The position numbers were made by a program, and so were the translations under genes. Shown piece after piece: positions 6,501 to 9,213 of a stretch of 9,213 nt of DNA. Position 1 is the stretch's first letter. The number at the start of each line of letters is the position of its first letter. The notes under the pieces are model-generated. The model was given only the letters and a program-made list of their open reading frames with translations, was not told the origin of the DNA and did not search any database. The stretch covers positions 1 to 9,213 of the forward strand of contig CALMNI010000109.1 of NCBI GenBank assembly GCA_937868555.1, read 5' to 3'. Source of the stretch: an uncultured bacterium (GTDB lineage: Bacteria; Patescibacteriota; Patescibacteriia; Patescibacteriales; Patescibacteriaceae).

Positions 6501-9155
6501 ATGAGTCTTACTATTACCAAACGCGATGGTACTCGCGAACCCTTTGATGCCGATCGTATCAACCGGGCAATTGAACGAGCCTGTTATGGGCTAACGAATC
6601 CGACCGCAAAGATTACCCAAATTGCCTCGGAGACCCATCTTACGCTGTATGACGGCATTACCTCAACGGAACTCGACCAAGCAGTTGTTAATACGACCGT
6701 TCAAAACATCCAAGAAGATATAGAATTTGATAGAGTAGCAGTCCGCCTACTTCTTAAAATAATGTACAAGAATATCCTCGGCGATTACGAAACCGCCGAA
6801 GAAATTCGTGAGATCCACCGCCGCCATTTTCGCGAGTACGTCGAAACTGGTATTGCTGCCGGCAGCCTTGATGCCCGCCTTAAAGAACTCTTTAACCTTG
6901 ACGTCCTAGCGGATCAGCTCGACATGGAGAAAGACGAGCTGCTGACCTATACCGGGCTCAACACAATGTCTAAGCGCTACTTGCTGCGCGACCGCGATCA
7001 CAAACTCATTGAAACTCCGCAGTACTTTTGGATGCGCGTGGCCATGGGACTTTCACTTACTGAAAAAAATCCGACGGAAATTGCCATTCGTTTTTACGCA
7101 AAAATGTCTTCGCTCGAATATGTTGCCGGAGGCTCAACAAACATCGCTGCCGGAACAACCTTCCCTCGCCTATCCAACTGCTACCTCATGGACATGGAAG
7201 ATGACATTGACCATATAGGCAAAACTGTTGCTGACATCATGCGTCTTTCAAAAGCAACTGGCGGTATAGGACTAGCAGTTACCAAACTGCGCGCCAACGG
7301 GTCGCCAATCGCGACTAACAATACGTTCTCATCCGGACCAGTCCCCTTTCTTCATATTATCGACTCGGCTATTCGAGCAATTTCTCGCGCTGGTAAAAAA
7401 ATGGGGGCGCTCTGCTTCTACATGGAAAACTGGCACATTGACTTTGATGAATTTGTTGACTTAAAACAAAACGCCGGCGATGAATACCGACGTACCCGAA
7501 CTGCGAATACGGCTGTTTATATTTCCGATGAATTCATGAAGCGCGTCAAAAATAAAGATTGGTGGTATCAATTCGATCCCAAGGACACGCCGAAATTAAT
7601 CGAAAGCTACGGAGCTGAATTTAGCCGCCACTACCATGACTATATCGAAATGGCGGAACGCGGTGAAATTAAGCGCTTTAAAAAAATTCGTGCAGAAGAA
7701 CAGTTCCGTTCAATTATTGTCTCTCTACAAACAACCTCTCATCCCTGGCTAACCTGGAAAGACACTATCAACACACGAGCCCTCAATAACAATACCGGAG
7801 TTATTCATTGTTCAAACCTGTGCACTGAAATAACTCTTCCTGAAGATCGTGAAAACGTCGCTGTTTGCAACCTTCTCTCTATCAACCTTGCCCGTCATAT
7901 TAAAGAAGGGCGTGTTGATTGGAAAAAATTAGGAGAAAGCGCCCGTCTTGGCATTCGTCAACTCGATAATCTTGTTGATATCAACCGGCCGCCTATTCCG
8001 GAAGCGGAGCATTTTGATAGCCATAATAGAGCAGTCGGCATGGGTATCATGGGTTTTGCCGATATGATAGAACAACTTGGATTACCCTATGGCAGCCAAG
8101 ACTCCTTTGCTCTTGTTGACCGCATCATGGAATTTGTCAGTTACATGGCCATTGATGAAAGCGCGAACTTAGCTATGGAAAAAGGCAGCTATGCCAATTT
8201 CTCCGGATCAGGCTGGTCAAAGGGCTATGTACCAATCGATACAATGGAAACGCTAGCCGCCGACCGCCAAGAACCGATCACTGTAGAACAAGGTACCTTC
8301 TCTTTAGAACTTGATTGGAAATTACTGCGCGATAAAGTAAAACAAGGCATGCGCAACGCCACTCTTTTAGCGATTGCTCCAACGGCCAATATTGGTTTAG
8401 TCGCCGGTACCTCCCCTGGCATTGATCCTCGTTTTGCCCAAATGTTCTCGCGCAGCACACTTTCCGGTAAATATCTGGAAATCAATTTTAACCTTGTTCG
8501 AGATCTAAAACGTCTCGGCCTCTGGGAACGCTGCAAGGATCAAATCCTCACCAACTACGGAGATATCTCTAGTATCGAAGGTATTCCTGACCATCTTAAA
8601 GAAGTATATAAAACTTCATTCTCAATCGCGCCAACCGCTTTTATTGAAGTTGCCGCTCGCTCGCAAAAGTGGGTAGACCAAGCAATTAGTCGCAATATGT
8701 ATCTTGAGACACGCGATACCGAAGAAATTATGGGTATCTATATGACGGCCTGGGAAAAGGGGCTAAAAACTACATACTATCTTCACATGAAACCGCGCCA
8801 TAGCGCCGAACAAAGCACCACTAAAGTAAATAAAGCAACTAGTCTCGGCAAGCGCGGCTTTGGAGTTTTATTCAACCAAGCTCCTTCCCCCTCTGCGCCG
8901 CTCAGCGCTCCGGAAGCAATTCCTACCCCTCCACCATCCCCAGCCCCCCTTGCAAGCTCCAGCACTACTTCATTTATTACTACCATTGAGGAAGCGCCCA
9001 GTACCCCGCCCCAACCAATGTTTGCCTCTCAGCCCCTTTCGATTCCCAGCACTCCTGCTCCAACCCCAGCAGCTCCCACTGACCTAAAAGCTCAACTTAA
9101 CAAAGCTTGCCCCATTGATCCTATGGAACGCTTGCAATGTGAAAGTTGCCAATAA
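6501..9155 (+). CDS. nrdA: Ribonucleoside-diphosphate reductase class I, alpha (large) subunit
   Basis: Reduces ribonucleotides to deoxyribonucleotides for DNA synthesis; needs a radical-generating beta subunit (NrdB), not seen here. It has 884 residues. An ATP-cone regulatory domain (about 3-95, starting ITKRDG) reports the ATP/dATP balance. The ten-stranded barrel contains C227 (in LSNC) and C456 (in AVCNLLS), the pair that provides reducing power. The finger loop NLCTE has N439, the thiyl-radical C441 and E443. Y759-Y760 (in TTYYL) match the radical-transfer pair of E. coli NrdA (Y730/Y731). The C-terminal redox pair is C880/C883 (CESC). Between the barrel end (about 790) and this tail lies a Pro/Ala/Ser/Thr-rich tether of about 70 residues, longer than usual. 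All key residues are present, so the enzyme should be active. The ATG at 6501 gives a complete ATP-cone; no Shine-Dalgarno sequence precedes it. Tandem NrdR boxes upstream imply repression when dNTP or ATP signals are high. Confidence 0.96.
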   Translation: MSLTITKRDGTREPFDADRINRAIERACYGLTNPTAKITQIASETHLTLYDGITSTELDQAVVNTTVQNIQEDIEFDRVAVRLLLKIMYKNILGDYETAEEIREIHRRHFREYVETGIAAGSLDARLKELFNLDVLADQLDMEKDELLTYTGLNTMSKRYLLRDRDHKLIETPQYFWMRVAMGLSLTEKNPTEIAIRFYAKMSSLEYVAGGSTNIAAGTTFPRLSNCYLMDMEDDIDHIGKTVADIMRLSKATGGIGLAVTKLRANGSPIATNNTFSSGPVPFLHIIDSAIRAISRAGKKMGALCFYMENWHIDFDEFVDLKQNAGDEYRRTRTANTAVYISDEFMKRVKNKDWWYQFDPKDTPKLIESYGAEFSRHYHDYIEMAERGEIKRFKKIRAEEQFRSIIVSLQTTSHPWLTWKDTINTRALNNNTGVIHCSNLCTEITLPEDRENVAVCNLLSINLARHIKEGRVDWKKLGESARLGIRQLDNLVDINRPPIPEAEHFDSHNRAVGMGIMGFADMIEQLGLPYGSQDSFALVDRIMEFVSYMAIDESANLAMEKGSYANFSGSGWSKGYVPIDTMETLAADRQEPITVEQGTFSLELDWKLLRDKVKQGMRNATLLAIAPTANIGLVAGTSPGIDPRFAQMFSRSTLSGKYLEINFNLVRDLKRLGLWERCKDQILTNYGDISSIEGIPDHLKEVYKTSFSIAPTAFIEVAARSQKWVDQAISRNMYLETRDTEEIMGIYMTAWEKGLKTTYYLHMKPRHSAEQSTTKVNKATSLGKRGFGVLFNQAPSPSAPLSAPEAIPTPPPSPAPLASSSTTSFITTIEEAPSTPPQPMFASQPLSIPSTPAPTPAAPTDLKAQLNKACPIDPMERLQCESCQ

Positions 9156-9186
9156 ATAATAAAATTTTTAATTTTTAAAAAGAACT

Positions 9187-9213
9187 ATGAAAAGAGATTT
9201 TGTGCGACTATTT
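9187..9213 (+). CDS. Possible start of a downstream gene (nine codons visible)
   Basis: An ATG 31 bp after the nrdA stop opens a frame MKRDFVRLF that runs off the window. A purine stretch (AAAAAGAA) just upstream could be a weak ribosome-binding site. Position makes nrdB (the beta subunit) a fair guess, but nine residues do not allow identification. Confidence 0.3.

Noticed and set aside
8225..9087. Open frames overlapping the 3' part of nrdA on both strands
   Set aside because: They are shadows of the nrdA reading frame; the Pro- and Leu-rich ones simply reflect the Pro-rich tether codons read in other frames.
1..9155. Alternative genetic code (UGA recoded)
   Set aside because: All genes read through with the standard code, Trp and Gly use normal codons, and no in-frame TGA interrupts a conserved region. 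Absence of TGA stops in five genes is too small a sample.
9156..9186. Terminator after nrdA
   Set aside because: The stretch is only A/T-rich with no GC-bearing stem; the transcript may continue into the gene starting at 9187.

Overview
The window reads as a piece of a compact bacterial chromosome, most plausibly a small-genome lineage such as the Candidate Phyla Radiation (Patescibacteria). This placement is inferred. It rests on tightly packed genes with gaps of 4-56 bp or overlaps, an unusual aminoacyl-tRNA synthetase operon, an ArgRS of the 'NTHK..HIGHLRN' kind that I associate with those lineages, a shortened PheRS beta subunit, and starts without clear Shine-Dalgarno sequences. No mobile element, CRISPR array, rRNA or tRNA was seen.

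Left part (1-6270, all on the minus strand, transcribed right to left): tyrS, argS, a 132-residue protein of unknown function, pheS and pheT. The last is cut by the left edge of the window. This is one apparent operon for charging tRNAs with Tyr, Arg and Phe. A sigma70-like promoter (-35 TAGACA, 17 bp, -10 TATACT) lies just upstream of tyrS. The Phe enzyme is the most unusual part. PheT lacks the EMAP/OB-fold tRNA-binding domain that normally interrupts its N-terminal region, yet keeps its editing-site residues. PheS carries substitutions at several positions that line the Phe/ATP pocket in family members.

Middle (6271-6500): a 230-bp divergent intergenic region with the tyrS promoter, a small hairpin, a probable nrdA promoter, and two NrdR-box-like 16-mers whose centres are 32 bp apart. 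That is the arrangement expected for the ribonucleotide-reductase repressor NrdR.

Right part (6501-9213, plus strand): a complete class I ribonucleotide reductase large subunit (NrdA). It has an N-terminal ATP-cone, all catalytic cysteines and the radical-transfer tyrosine pair. A long Pro/Ala/Ser-rich tether leads to the C-terminal CxxC. A new reading frame may begin at 9187, but only nine codons are visible.

The two units do not share a pathway. One supplies charged tRNAs and the other deoxyribonucleotides, and they share only a divergent promoter region.
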